A DNA stretch of 64,000 nucleotides. Origin: Rhodoglobus sp. Its GTDB lineage: Bacteria > Actinomycetota > Actinomycetes > Actinomycetales > Microbacteriaceae. The DNA lies in contig JAODLY010000032.1 of assembly GCA_025464445.1 (NCBI GenBank), positions 1 to 64,000 of the forward strand, in the 5' to 3' direction. The translations under genes were made by a program, and so were the position numbers. The notes beneath the pieces were generated by a model that was given only the letters and a program-made list of their open reading frames with translations, had not been told where the DNA came from and made no database searches. Position 1 is the stretch's first letter. Each line of letters starts with the position of its first letter. Positions 54,772 to 63,431 of the stretch are shown here, piece by piece.

Positions 54772-57700
54772 GCAGTTCGACGACCTTGCGCCGATCCTCC
54801 ATGTTGGGGCATGCGGGGTAGCCGAGGGAGAACCGCGCGCCGCGGTAGCGCAGTTTGAACATGCCTTCGATATCGTCGGGGTCTTCGGCCGCGAAGCCCA
54901 GTTCGGCCCGGATGCGCGAGTGCCAGTATTCGGCGAGCGATTCGGTCAGCTGCATGGTCAGGCCGTTCAGCTCGAGGTAGTCGCGGTACTTGTTCTCGGC
55001 GAACATCTTCGCGGTGAACGCATCGACGGCGGAGCCGGCCGTCACCAGCTGGATGGGTACGACGTCGATCTGGCCAGACTCCTTGGAGCGCACATAGTCG
55101 GCGAGGCAGAGGTGACCGTCGCGGCGCTGCCGCGGGAACGTGAGGCGAAGGCGCTCCCGGCCGATCTGGCCACCGGACCCACCGTCGGGGGCGAGCAGCC
55201 CCGGGGTGCCGAGGATGCCCGTCGGGTCGTCGCCGTGGTGCAGGATCACCAGGTCGTTGCCCTCGGAGTAGGCGGGGAAGTACCCGTAGGCCACAGAGGC
55301 GTCGAGCATGCCCTCGGAGAGGATGCGGTCGAGCCAGTAGCGCAGCCGGGGGCGGCCCTCGGTCGCGACCAGCTCTTCGTAGCTCGCGCCGTCCTCGGCG
55401 CGGCTGGGCTTCAGCCCCCACTGCCCCATGAATGTGGCGCGCTCATCGAGGAACGCGGCGTAGTCGGCGAGGGCGATGCCCTTCACGATGCGGGTCCCCC
55501 AGAACGGCGGGCTCGGCACCGGATTGTCGGTGGCGACATCCGACCGGGCGGGCATGTCCTCGGGCTCGGTGATGTCGATGGTGGCCCTCGCGTGGATCCG
55601 CTTCTTCAGGGGCGGCAGCCCGACGCTCGAGACCTCGGCACCACGGGAGATCGCGACCAACGGTTCCATGAGGGCGAGCCCTTCGAACGCGTCGCGCGCG
55701 TAGCGCACCTCGCCATCGAATATCGAGGCGAGGTCGTCTTCGACATAGGCGCGGGTGAGGGCAGCTCCGCCGAGCAGGATCGGCCACCTTTTGCCGAGGC
55801 CGCGCGCATTGAGCTCGAGCAGGTTCTCCTTCATGACCACCGTCGACTTCACGAGCAGTCCACTCATCCCGATGACATCGGCATTGTGCTCCTCCGCCGC
55901 ACGGATGAACTCGCTGATCGGCTGCTTGATGCCGATGTTGATGACGTCATAGCCGTTGTTGGTGAGGATGATGTCGACGAGGTTCTTGCCGATGTCGTGC
56001 ACGTCCCCCCGCACGGTGCCGATCACCATGGTGCCCTTTCCCGCCGCATCGGACTTTTCCATGTGCGGTTCGAGGAGCGCCACTGCCGTCTTCATGACCT
56101 CGGCCGACTGGAGCACGAAGGGGAGTTGCATCTCGCCGCTGCCGAACCGGGCACCCACCACCTGCATGCCGGCGAGGAGATGGTCGTTGACGATGCCGAG
56201 CGCGGTCATCCCTCCCGCGCGAGCGAGATCGAGGTCGGCTTCGAGCCCCTTCGCCTCACCGTCGATGATGCGGCGTTCGAGGCGCTCGCCCACCGGCAGT
56301 GCAGCCAACTCGGCCGCGCGCTCATCCTTGAGGGCTGCGGAGTCGACGCCGGCGAAAAGGTCGAGCAGCGCCGACAGCGGGTCATAGGTGAGGTTGCCGT
56401 CGGCGTCGTACTCGCGCTTGTCCCAGACCAGGTCGAGGGCCACCTTGCGACGGTCGTCGGGCACGGAGGCCAGCGGCACGATCTTCGCCGCGTTGACGAT
56501 CGCCGAGTCGAGACCGGCCTGCACGGCTTCGTGAAGGAACACCGAGTTGAGCACGGAGCGCGCCGCCGGGTTCAGCCCGAACGAGACGTTCGAGACGCCG
56601 AGCGTCGTGTGGATGCCGGGATACTTCGCCGTGATCTGGCGGATCGCGTCGATGGTCTCGATCGCGTCGCGCCTTGTCTCCTCCTGGCCGGTCGCGATCG
56701 GGAAGGTCAGGGCATCGACGATGATGTCCTCGACACGCATGCCCCATTCACCGACCAGGCTGTCGACGAGGCGCGAGGCGATGCGCACCTTGTTCTCCGC
56801 CGTCCTGGCCTGGCCCTCCTCGTCGATGGTGAGGGCGATCACGGCGGCGCCGTGCTCCTTCACGAGCGGCATGATCCGGCCGAACCGCGACTCAGGCCCT
56901 TCGCCGTCCTCGAAGTTCACCGAGTTGACCACCGGGCGACCGCCGATGAGCTCCATTCCGGCCTGCAGCACTGCGGGCTCGGTGGAGTCGACGACGAGCG
57001 GGAGCGTCGACGCGCTCGCCAGTCGGGAGATCACGTTGCGGATGTCGGCGACGCCATCACGCCCGACGTAGTCGATGCAGACGTCGAGCAGGTGGGCGCC
57101 CTCGCGGATCTGGTTGCGGGCGATGTCCACGCAGTCATCCCAGCGCTCCTCGAGCATCGCCTCACGGAACGCGAGCGAGCCGTTGGCGTTGGTGCGCTCG
57201 CCGATCGCGAGGTAGGAGGCATCCTGGTTGAAAGGGACGTGCTGGTACAGGCTCGCGACACCGGGGTCTTCCTCGATGACACGCACCCCAGCCCGCGCGC
57301 CACCGATGCGGTCGACGACCGCCTTGAGGTGCGCCGGGGTGGTGCCACAGCATCCGCCGACCAGGCCGAGGCCGAACTCCTTCACGAACTGCTCGTGCGC
57401 CGTCGCCAGCTCATCGGGCGTCAGCGGGTAGCTCGCACCGTTGGCGCCGAGCACGGGCAGTCCGGCGTTGGGCATGCACATCACGGGGATATGCGCGAAC
57501 TTGGAGAGGTGGCGCAGGTGCTCGCTCATCTCGGCTGGGCCGGTCGCGCAGTTCAGGCCGATCATGTCGATCCCGAGCGGCTCGAGGGTCGTGAGGGCTG
57601 CGGCGATCTCGCTGCCCATCAGCATCGTGCCGGTGGTCTCCACTGTGACCTCGACGAAGATGGGCACGCGGATGCCGGTCTCCACTATCGCCTGCTTGCA

Positions 57701-58279
57701 GCCGTTGACCGCGGACTTGGCCTGCAGCAGGTCCTGCGAGGTCTCGATCAGCAGGGCATCCACGCCGCCGAGGATGAGGCCGCGCGCCTGCTCGGCGAAT
57801 GTCGCCTTGAGATTCGCGTATGTGGTGTGGCCCAGGCTCGGCAGTTTCGTGCCGGGACCCATCGAACCGAGCACCCACCGCACACGGCCGTCGCGCTCCT
57901 CCATCGTCTCCGCGGCCCGCCTGCCGATCTCGGCGCCCGCCCTGGCGAGCTCCTCGATGCGATCCTCGATTCCGTAGTCGGAGAGGTTCGACCAGTTCGC
58001 GCCGAAGGTGTTCGTCTCGATGGCGTCGATGCCCGTCTCGAGGTAGGCGATATGGATGGCTTCGACGATGTCGGGGCGCGAGACGTTGAGGATCTCGTTG
58101 CAGCCCTCGTGCTGCTGGAAGTCCTCCATCGTGGGGCCGGCGTCCTGGAGCATCGTGCCCATCGCACCGTCGGCGATCACGACCCGTTCGGTCAGGGCCT
58201 TGAGCAGCGCCTCCGATCGGGAGGGGCGTGGGATGTCGGAGAGGTCGACGAGCGACGGGGAGTTCACGGTCGAGGGCAC
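54659..58279 (-). CDS. metH: Cobalamin-dependent methionine synthase
   Basis: 1206 residues from GTG. Four modules in order: homocysteine domain (ADGAMGTMLQ; zinc cysteines in GLNCATGP and GGCCGTTP), pterin domain, cobalamin domain with ligand GDVHDIGKN, and the SAM reactivation domain. Methylates homocysteine with methyl-THF. TAGGCT (complement of 58286-58291) is six bases before GTG, so the mRNA appears leaderless, unlike metE and metF. The 3' end overlaps the S-component gene by 113 bp. Confidence 0.97.
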   Translation of the reverse strand: MPSTVNSPSLVDLSDIPRPSRSEALLKALTERVVIADGAMGTMLQDAGPTMEDFQQHEGCNEILNVSRPDIVEAIHIAYLETGIDAIETNTFGANWSNLSDYGIEDRIEELARAGAEIGRRAAETMEERDGRVRWVLGSMGPGTKLPSLGHTTYANLKATFAEQARGLILGGVDALLIETSQDLLQAKSAVNGCKQAIVETGIRVPIFVEVTVETTGTMLMGSEIAAALTTLEPLGIDMIGLNCATGPAEMSEHLRHLSKFAHIPVMCMPNAGLPVLGANGASYPLTPDELATAHEQFVKEFGLGLVGGCCGTTPAHLKAVVDRIGGARAGVRVIEEDPGVASLYQHVPFNQDASYLAIGERTNANGSLAFREAMLEERWDDCVDIARNQIREGAHLLDVCIDYVGRDGVADIRNVISRLASASTLPLVVDSTEPAVLQAGMELIGGRPVVNSVNFEDGEGPESRFGRIMPLVKEHGAAVIALTIDEEGQARTAENKVRIASRLVDSLVGEWGMRVEDIIVDALTFPIATGQEETRRDAIETIDAIRQITAKYPGIHTTLGVSNVSFGLNPAARSVLNSVFLHEAVQAGLDSAIVNAAKIVPLASVPDDRRKVALDLVWDKREYDADGNLTYDPLSALLDLFAGVDSAALKDERAAELAALPVGERLERRIIDGEAKGLEADLDLARAGGMTALGIVNDHLLAGMQVVGARFGSGEMQLPFVLQSAEVMKTAVALLEPHMEKSDAAGKGTMVIGTVRGDVHDIGKNLVDIILTNNGYDVINIGIKQPISEFIRAAEEHNADVIGMSGLLVKSTVVMKENLLELNARGLGKRWPILLGGAALTRAYVEDDLASIFDGEVRYARDAFEGLALMEPLVAISRGAEVSSVGLPPLKKRIHARATIDITEPEDMPARSDVATDNPVPSPPFWGTRIVKGIALADYAAFLDERATFMGQWGLKPSRAEDGASYEELVATEGRPRLRYWLDRILSEGMLDASVAYGYFPAYSEGNDLVILHHGDDPTGILGTPGLLAPDGGSGGQIGRERLRLTFPRQRRDGHLCLADYVRSKESGQIDVVPIQLVTAGSAVDAFTAKMFAENKYRDYLELNGLTMQLTESLAEYWHSRIRAELGFAAEDPDDIEGMFKLRYRGARFSLGYPACPNMEDRRKVVELLKPERMGVELSEELQLHPEQSTDAFVFHHPAARYFSV

Positions 58280-58378
58280 CGGATCAGCCTAATCCGCCTG
58301 CCGGCCGCATCCGCCCTGACCTGTCGACTGCCGAGCGCCCGCCGGCGTAACAAAGGCGACCCCGGCATCCTCGATCCT

Positions 58379-58523
58379 TAGACTGGTTGCAGCGAAAGCC
58401 GAGCCCGGCACCCGTCTAGATCGACTCGGCACTTGCCGCAGATCGAAGGACTCCGGTGGACCAGGGCATTCAGCGCCCGCGGCGTCGATCTCCTTCGAGT
58501 GGCACACGAATGGAGAACCACCC
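58379..58523 (+). promoter_or_regulatory. metE leader with metF-like conserved block
   Basis: -10 TAGACT at 58379-58384 is seven bases before block 58391-58418, so the block begins at the predicted 5' end of the RNA. It is 25/28 identical to the metF block. GCCGAG (58398-58403) can pair with CTCGGC (58424-58429), presenting CCCGGCACCCG in the loop. GGAG serves the ATG. No cobalamin-riboswitch sequence elements were recognised. Confidence 0.6.
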
Positions 58524-60842
58524 ATGCCTGCACCCTTCCCCACCGGCACGATCCTCGGTTACCCGCGCATCGGCCGCCGCCGCGAACTCAAGAAGACCGT
58601 CGAGGCGTTCTGGGCCGGAAAGATCACCGTCGACGAGCTCGAGGCGACAGCCACTTCACTGCGGGCGGCCACCCGTGAGCGGCTCGCATCCCTCGGGCTC
58701 GGCCGCACCGACTCGTCGATCCCTTCAGGCTTCTCCTACTACGACCACGTTCTGGATGCCGCGGTCACGGTGGGTGCCGTGCCGACGAGGTTCCAGCGGC
58801 TCGTGAAGGCCGACGGCACGATCGACCTTGCCGGGTACTTCACCATCGCGCGCGGCGAGGGAGCCGACACTCCGGCCGAGATGACCAAATGGTTCGACTC
58901 GAACTACCACTACCTCGTGCCGGAGATCGGGCCGGAGACGAACTTCCACCTGGCGTCTGACCGTCTCGTGCGCGAGGTCGCCGAGGCGACCACGAGCGGA
59001 TTCCGCACCCGTCCGGTGATCGTCGGCCCGATTACGTTCCTGCTGCTGAGCAAGCCCTCCGAGGGCGCCCCCGATGGCTACCAGCCGCTCGACAGCCTCG
59101 ACGACCTGCTGCCGGTCTACGCGGAACTGCTCGCGGCCCTTACAGCCGTCGGCGCTGAGTGGGTCCAGTTCGACGAGCCCGCGTTGGTCTCCGAGAGCAT
59201 CGAAGTGCCCCGGGATGTCGTGCTCGCCGCCACGAAGAAGGCCTACGACCTGCTCAGCGCGGTTCCGGTCCGCCCGCAGATCTTCGTGGCCGCGCCCTAC
59301 GGTCCGCTCGACGATGCCCTCCCGGTGCTCGTCGGCACCCCCATCGAGGCCATCGGCGTCGACCTCGTCAAGGGCGACCTGCCCAGTGGCATCTCCACCG
59401 ACAAGACGCTTGTCGGCGGTGTGATCGACGGCCACAACGTCTGGCGCGGCGACCTCGAGGCGGCCTTCGCGTCGCTCGAGTCGCTGCGCGGGCTGTCGCC
59501 GAATGTGGCGGTGTCGAGCTCTACTTCGCTCTTCCACGTGCCGCACGATGTCGACGACGAGCCCCTGCTAGCCGACCAGTTGAAGAGCTGGCTGGCCTTC
59601 GCCGACCAGAAGGTCGGCCAGGTCGCCACCCTCGCTGTCGGTCTCTCGCTTGGACGGGCGGCGATCCGTGACGAGCTGGATGCCGCATCCGCGGCCCTCG
59701 AAGACCGCCACCACGCCGCGGGAGTGCGGGACGGTGCCGTGCGCGCCCGCGCCGCCGCGCTCACCGATGCCGACTTCTCGCGAGGGGACTACGCCACGCG
59801 ACTTCAGGCACAGGATGACGCGCTGCACCTCCCTTTCCTGCCCACCACGACCATCGGCTCGTTCCCGCAGACCGGCGACATCCGCAAGGAGCGCGCGGCT
59901 CTCGTATCCGGCGCTATCAGCACCGAGCAGTACAAGCAGGCGATGCGCGACGAGATCAAGCGCGTCGTCGACCTGCAGGAAGAGATCGGCCTCGACGTGC
60001 TCGTGCACGGCGAACCGGAACGCAACGACATGGTGCAGTACTTCGCGGAGAACCTCGACGGATTCGCCGTGACGCAGAACGGCTGGGTGCAGTCCTACGG
60101 CTCCCGCTGTACGCGCCCGTCGATCCTCTGGGGCGATGTCTCGCGGCCGAAGCCGATCACCGTCGAGTGGTCGACATACACGCAGTCGCTCACCGCGAAG
60201 CCCGTGAAGGGCATGCTCACCGGTCCCGTGACGATCCTCGCCTGGTCGTTCGTGCGCGACGACCAGCAGCTGCGCGATACGGCGAACCAGGTCGCCCTCG
60301 CCCTGCGCGATGAGATCGAGGATCTCGAGGCCGCCGGCATCGGAATCATCCAGGTCGACGAGCCGGCGCTACGCGAGTTGCTGCCGCTTAAGAAGAAGAA
60401 CCAGCCCGACTACCTCGACTGGTCTGTCGGCTCGTTCCGGCTCGCGACCGCCGGTGTGAAGGACAGAACGCAGATCCACACCCATCTCTGCTACTCCGAG
60501 TTCGGTGTCGTCATCGACGCGATCAATCGACTGGATGCCGACGTCACGTCGATCGAAGCGGCCCGCTCGAAAATGGAGGTCGTGCCCGACATCAAGTCGA
60601 GCGGGTTCGCCAGGGGAATCGGGCCGGGCGTGTACGACATCCACTCACCGCGGGTGCCTTCGGTCGAGGAGGTCAGCGACCTCATCGACATCGCCCTCGG
60701 CTCGATCCCAGAGCGCCAGGTCTGGGTCAACCCGGACTGCGGCCTGAAGACCCGCGGATACGACGAGACAGTCGAGTCGCTCACGAACATCCTGGCCGCA
60801 ACTCGTGCGGCCCGGGCTGCCCGCGTGGGGGCTGGCGTCTAG
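58524..60842 (+). CDS. metE: Cobalamin-independent methionine synthase
   Basis: 772 residues. Two barrel domains; zinc ligands in THLCYSEFG and VNPDCGLKTRG near the C terminus, and the linker LPTTTIGSFPQT at about 445. Uses methyl-tetrahydropteroyl-triglutamate without cobalamin, so it backs up MetH when B12 is scarce. GGAG lies eight bases before ATG. Divergent from metH with a 244-bp spacer. Confidence 0.97.
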   Translation: MPAPFPTGTILGYPRIGRRRELKKTVEAFWAGKITVDELEATATSLRAATRERLASLGLGRTDSSIPSGFSYYDHVLDAAVTVGAVPTRFQRLVKADGTIDLAGYFTIARGEGADTPAEMTKWFDSNYHYLVPEIGPETNFHLASDRLVREVAEATTSGFRTRPVIVGPITFLLLSKPSEGAPDGYQPLDSLDDLLPVYAELLAALTAVGAEWVQFDEPALVSESIEVPRDVVLAATKKAYDLLSAVPVRPQIFVAAPYGPLDDALPVLVGTPIEAIGVDLVKGDLPSGISTDKTLVGGVIDGHNVWRGDLEAAFASLESLRGLSPNVAVSSSTSLFHVPHDVDDEPLLADQLKSWLAFADQKVGQVATLAVGLSLGRAAIRDELDAASAALEDRHHAAGVRDGAVRARAAALTDADFSRGDYATRLQAQDDALHLPFLPTTTIGSFPQTGDIRKERAALVSGAISTEQYKQAMRDEIKRVVDLQEEIGLDVLVHGEPERNDMVQYFAENLDGFAVTQNGWVQSYGSRCTRPSILWGDVSRPKPITVEWSTYTQSLTAKPVKGMLTGPVTILAWSFVRDDQQLRDTANQVALALRDEIEDLEAAGIGIIQVDEPALRELLPLKKKNQPDYLDWSVGSFRLATAGVKDRTQIHTHLCYSEFGVVIDAINRLDADVTSIEAARSKMEVVPDIKSSGFARGIGPGVYDIHSPRVPSVEEVSDLIDIALGSIPERQVWVNPDCGLKTRGYDETVESLTNILAATRAARAARVGAGV

Positions 60843-60877
60843 CTCGCCCCGCGCGGCCGGAAGGCTTGCACAGCGGG

Positions 60878-61573
60878 TCAGAGCGCGCGCAGCACCGTCA
60901 CGACCTTGCCGAGCACCTCGGCATGGTCGCCCAGGATGGGCTCGAAGTTGGAGTTGCGCGGCAGCAGCCAGGTGTGGCCGTCCCGTTGGCGGAAGACCTT
61001 GACGGTCGCCTCGTTGTCGAGCATCGCGGCGACGATGTCGCCGTTCTCCGCGGTCTTCTGCTGGCGCACGACAACCCAGTCGCCGTCGCAGATCGCGGCG
61101 TCGATCATCGACTCGCCGACGACTTTGAGCATGAACAGCTCGCCCTTGCCGGTCAGTTGCCGGGGGAGTGGGAAGACCTCGTCGATCTGCTGGTCAGCGG
61201 TGATCGGGATGCCCGCCGCGATGCGGCCGACGAGCGGCACCATGACCGCGTCGCCGACGCTGATCGTGCTCTCTGGCGCGCCGGATTGGTCAAACGCCGT
61301 CCCGCCGCCCTCGATTGACGGCAGGTCGATGAGCACCTCCATCGCGCGGGGGCGGTTAGGGTCGCGACGCAGGTAGCCGCTCAGCTCGAGCTGGCCGAGC
61401 TGGTGGGTCACGCTCGACAGGGACGAGAGGCCGACGGCGTCACCGATCTCGCGCATGCTCGGCGGGTAACCCCGCGTCGAGACTGACCGCTGGATCACGT
61501 CGAGGATGGCGAGCTGCTTATCGCTCAGGCTCGTGCGCCTGCGGGTGCCGCCCGAGCGTGTCTCGTCGTCCAT
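60878..61573 (-). CDS. lexA: SOS repressor LexA
   Basis: 231 residues. Winged HTH ([23 protein letters not shown]), self-cleavage site A120-G121 in GRIAAGIPI, catalytic S155 (VVGESMID) and K192 (EATVKVFR) at the canonical 37-residue spacing. ATG at 61573 was chosen because GAGGA lies six bases upstream; ATG at 61585 is an alternative. Autoregulated through a LexA box overlapping its -35. Confidence 0.96.
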   Translation of the reverse strand: MDDETRSGGTRRRTSLSDKQLAILDVIQRSVSTRGYPPSMREIGDAVGLSSLSSVTHQLGQLELSGYLRRDPNRPRAMEVLIDLPSIEGGGTAFDQSGAPESTISVGDAVMVPLVGRIAAGIPITADQQIDEVFPLPRQLTGKGELFMLKVVGESMIDAAICDGDWVVVRQQKTAENGDIVAAMLDNEATVKVFRQRDGHTWLLPRNSNFEPILGDHAEVLGKVVTVLRAL

Positions 61574-61614
61574 GTCCGTCCTCATTTCTCGCCAATGTCA
61601 GTGGCTCTTTCGAA

Positions 61615-61655
61615 ACTGTATCCAGTAAAGGCCCCGAAAACAAACATTTGTTCGA
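61615..61655 (-). promoter_or_regulatory. lexA promoter with LexA box
   Basis: Minus-strand -35 TTGTTT (complement of 61638-61643) and -10 TACAGT (complement of 61615-61620) are 17 bp apart. ACAAAC-ATTT-GTTCGA at 61640-61655 is a partly degenerate SOS box (10 of 12) covering the -35, consistent with autorepression. Confidence 0.65.
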
Positions 61656-61711
61656 GTGAGTCGCGGGAATGTCGGTGGCCTGATCGAAGATCTACTCGAA
61701 ATGGCCATGAT

Positions 61712-61754
61712 TCGAATGTATGTTCGGAACATAGGTTCGTACGACACATAAGCT
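61712..61754 (+). promoter_or_regulatory. LexA box and promoter of the LysM gene
   Basis: TCGAAT-GTAT-GTTCGG at 61712-61727 matches the SOS box in 10 of 12 positions. A -10 TAAGCT follows at 61749-61754 and a weak -35 GGAACA at 61726-61731 overlaps the box, so LexA should repress this divergent gene. Confidence 0.65.
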
Positions 61755-61791
61755 TCGTGCCCGGTCCTCCCGGCCGAGAACCGGGCACGAA
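61754..61791 (+). promoter_or_regulatory. 12-bp perfect hairpin in the LysM gene leader
   Basis: TTCGTGCCCGGT (61754-61765) and ACCGGGCACGAA (61780-61791) pair perfectly around a 14-base loop. No T run follows on either strand, so it is not a standard terminator; it would form the very 5' end of the mRNA. It could stabilise the RNA or control translation. Confidence 0.55.
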
Positions 61792-61820
61792 AAACCACTG
61801 CACAAACATTGGGGAACAGC

Positions 61821-62186
61821 ATGAGCACAGCGAGCATCGGATTCGGCGGCACCTACGCACGACCCGTCGTGCGCTCACCCAGGCTGCGCCTCACCACACG
61901 TGGCCGCGCGGTTCTCACGTTCCTCGCGGCCACACCACTCGTCGTTGCGGCCCTGGTGCTCGCGCTCAACGGCGGGGGAGCGACGGCGTCCCTTTCCGGG
62001 TCGGATGCGTCATTCCAGTACGTCACCGTCGACGCCGGCGAGACCCTGTGGCAGGTCGCCGAGCAGATCGCACCGAACGCTGACCCGCGCGACGTGATCC
62101 AGCAGCTCATGCAGCTGAACCAGCTGCAGACGGCGGACGTGTTCGCGGGCGTCGAGCTAGCGATCCCGCCGCAGTACGCGCACTGA
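61821..62186 (+). CDS. LysM-domain SOS cell-division suppressor-like protein
   Basis: 121 residues. Basic N terminus, one membrane helix (about 33-51, FLAATPLVVAALVLALNGG), then an extracytoplasmic LysM domain (YVTVDAGETLWQVAEQIA to VELAIPPQY). Position divergent from lexA, with its own SOS box, matches YneA/DivS/ChiZ-type division suppressors. It would bind septal peptidoglycan and delay division during DNA damage. ATG at 61821 has GGGGAA upstream. Confidence 0.85.
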   Translation: MSTASIGFGGTYARPVVRSPRLRLTTRGRAVLTFLAATPLVVAALVLALNGGGATASLSGSDASFQYVTVDAGETLWQVAEQIAPNADPRDVIQQLMQLNQLQTADVFAGVELAIPPQYAH

Positions 62187-62191
62187 AAGCA

Positions 62192-62241
62192 CACTGAATC
62201 GACGCGTACTGAATACGACGCGTACTGAATCGACGCGTACT
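62192..62241 (+). repeat. Short tandem repeat (15-16 bp unit)
   Basis: About 3.3 copies of TACTGAATCGACGCG, the first beginning CACTGAATC and the second with one extra base. It starts 5 bp after the LysM stop codon, which itself lies in CACTGA, so the repeat may have spread from the gene end. The units contain TGA in-phase with different frames. Confidence 0.75.
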
Positions 62242-62342
62242 GAGCCGCGGTGCTCGCACCGGCGAGCCCCGCCGCGGGGCTCCGAGGCGGCCCGCGACGC
62301 CCGTAGGCCCTGCGCTTGTCTGGCGAGCCTTAGGCTCGACGA

Positions 62343-63431
62343 GTGACATCTCTCGACGATCTGCCGATCCGTGACGACCTGCGCGGGCTGACCCCGTACG
62401 GGGCCCCGCAGGAGCATGTGCGCGTGCAACTCAACGTCAACGAGAACACGCATCCGATCCCGGAGGATGTCGCGACAGACATCGTCACAGCGCTGGCGAA
62501 GGCCGTGCTCGGGGTGAACCGCTACCCCGATCGGGAGTTCACCGAGCTGCGTGATTCCCTCGCCGGGTACCTCGGCCATGGACTGACGCGCGACAACATC
62601 TGGGCGGCCAACGGATCGAACGAGGTGCTGCAACAGACCCTGCAGGCCTTCGGCGGGCCGGGGCGCAGCGTGCTCGGGTTTCCTCCCACCTACTCGATGC
62701 ACTCGATAATCGCGAGTGGCACGGGAACGAAGTGGCTGACCGCGGGGCGGGATGGGGGCTACGAGCTGTCCCCTGAGACCGTCGTGGCGGCCATCGAACG
62801 GGAGCGGCCGGATGTCGTGTTCCTGTGCTCGCCCAACAACCCGACGGGCACCGCACTCGGGCTCGAGACCATCGCGGCGGCGTACGAAGCGCACCCGGGC
62901 ATCCTGCTCGTGGACGAGGCCTATGCGGAGTTCGCCGACGGCGACACTGCGCTCACGCTGCTGGACGGCAGGCCCCGGCTGTTGGTGAGCCGCACCATGA
63001 GCAAGGCGTTCGCGTTCGCGGGCGCTCGGCTGGGATACCTCGCCGCCGACCCCGCCGTCACCGATGCGCTGCGGCTCGTGCGGCTGCCCTACCACCTCTC
63101 CGCGTTCACCCAGGCGGCAGCCGTCGCCGCGATCGCGCACGCACCCGAGATGCTCGCCATGGTCGAGGACATCAAGGCCCAGCGCGACAGGATGATCGCC
63201 GCGCTGCCCGAGCTGGGCTACACGCCCCTGCCGAGCGAAGCCAACTTCGTGCTGTTCGGCGGAGTGGACGACCCGCACGCGACATTCGAGGCGCTGTTCG
63301 AGCAGGGGATCCTGATCAGGGATGTCGGCATCCCGAACCACTTGCGGGTCACGGCCGGCACGGATGCGGAGACCACCATCTTCCTGGACGCGCTGGGGTG
63401 GCTGGGCAGCGTCGGTAGGATCGACGCATGA
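62343..63431 (+). CDS. hisC: Histidinol-phosphate aminotransferase
   Basis: 362 residues from GTG. Fold-type I PLP enzyme: [38 protein letters not shown], and the PLP lysine in [17 protein letters not shown]. Seventh step of histidine synthesis. -10 TAGGCT (62331-62336) is six bases before GTG, so leaderless. It overlaps hisB by four bases; the his operon continues beyond the window. Confidence 0.95.
   Translation: MTSLDDLPIRDDLRGLTPYGAPQEHVRVQLNVNENTHPIPEDVATDIVTALAKAVLGVNRYPDREFTELRDSLAGYLGHGLTRDNIWAANGSNEVLQQTLQAFGGPGRSVLGFPPTYSMHSIIASGTGTKWLTAGRDGGYELSPETVVAAIERERPDVVFLCSPNNPTGTALGLETIAAAYEAHPGILLVDEAYAEFADGDTALTLLDGRPRLLVSRTMSKAFAFAGARLGYLAADPAVTDALRLVRLPYHLSAFTQAAAVAAIAHAPEMLAMVEDIKAQRDRMIAALPELGYTPLPSEANFVLFGGVDDPHATFEALFEQGILIRDVGIPNHLRVTAGTDAETTIFLDALGWLGSVGRIDA

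Noticed and set aside
54626-58381. A 1251-codon open frame on the plus strand opposite metH
   Set aside because: It is the antisense shadow of metH, caused by high GC; the metH frame has full family domains, while the shadow is His/Arg/Gly/Asp-rich with no recognisable motif.
58379-58523. Cobalamin riboswitch upstream of metE
   Set aside because: The leader is only about 135 bases and I do not see the B12-box or the other long conserved elements of that riboswitch.
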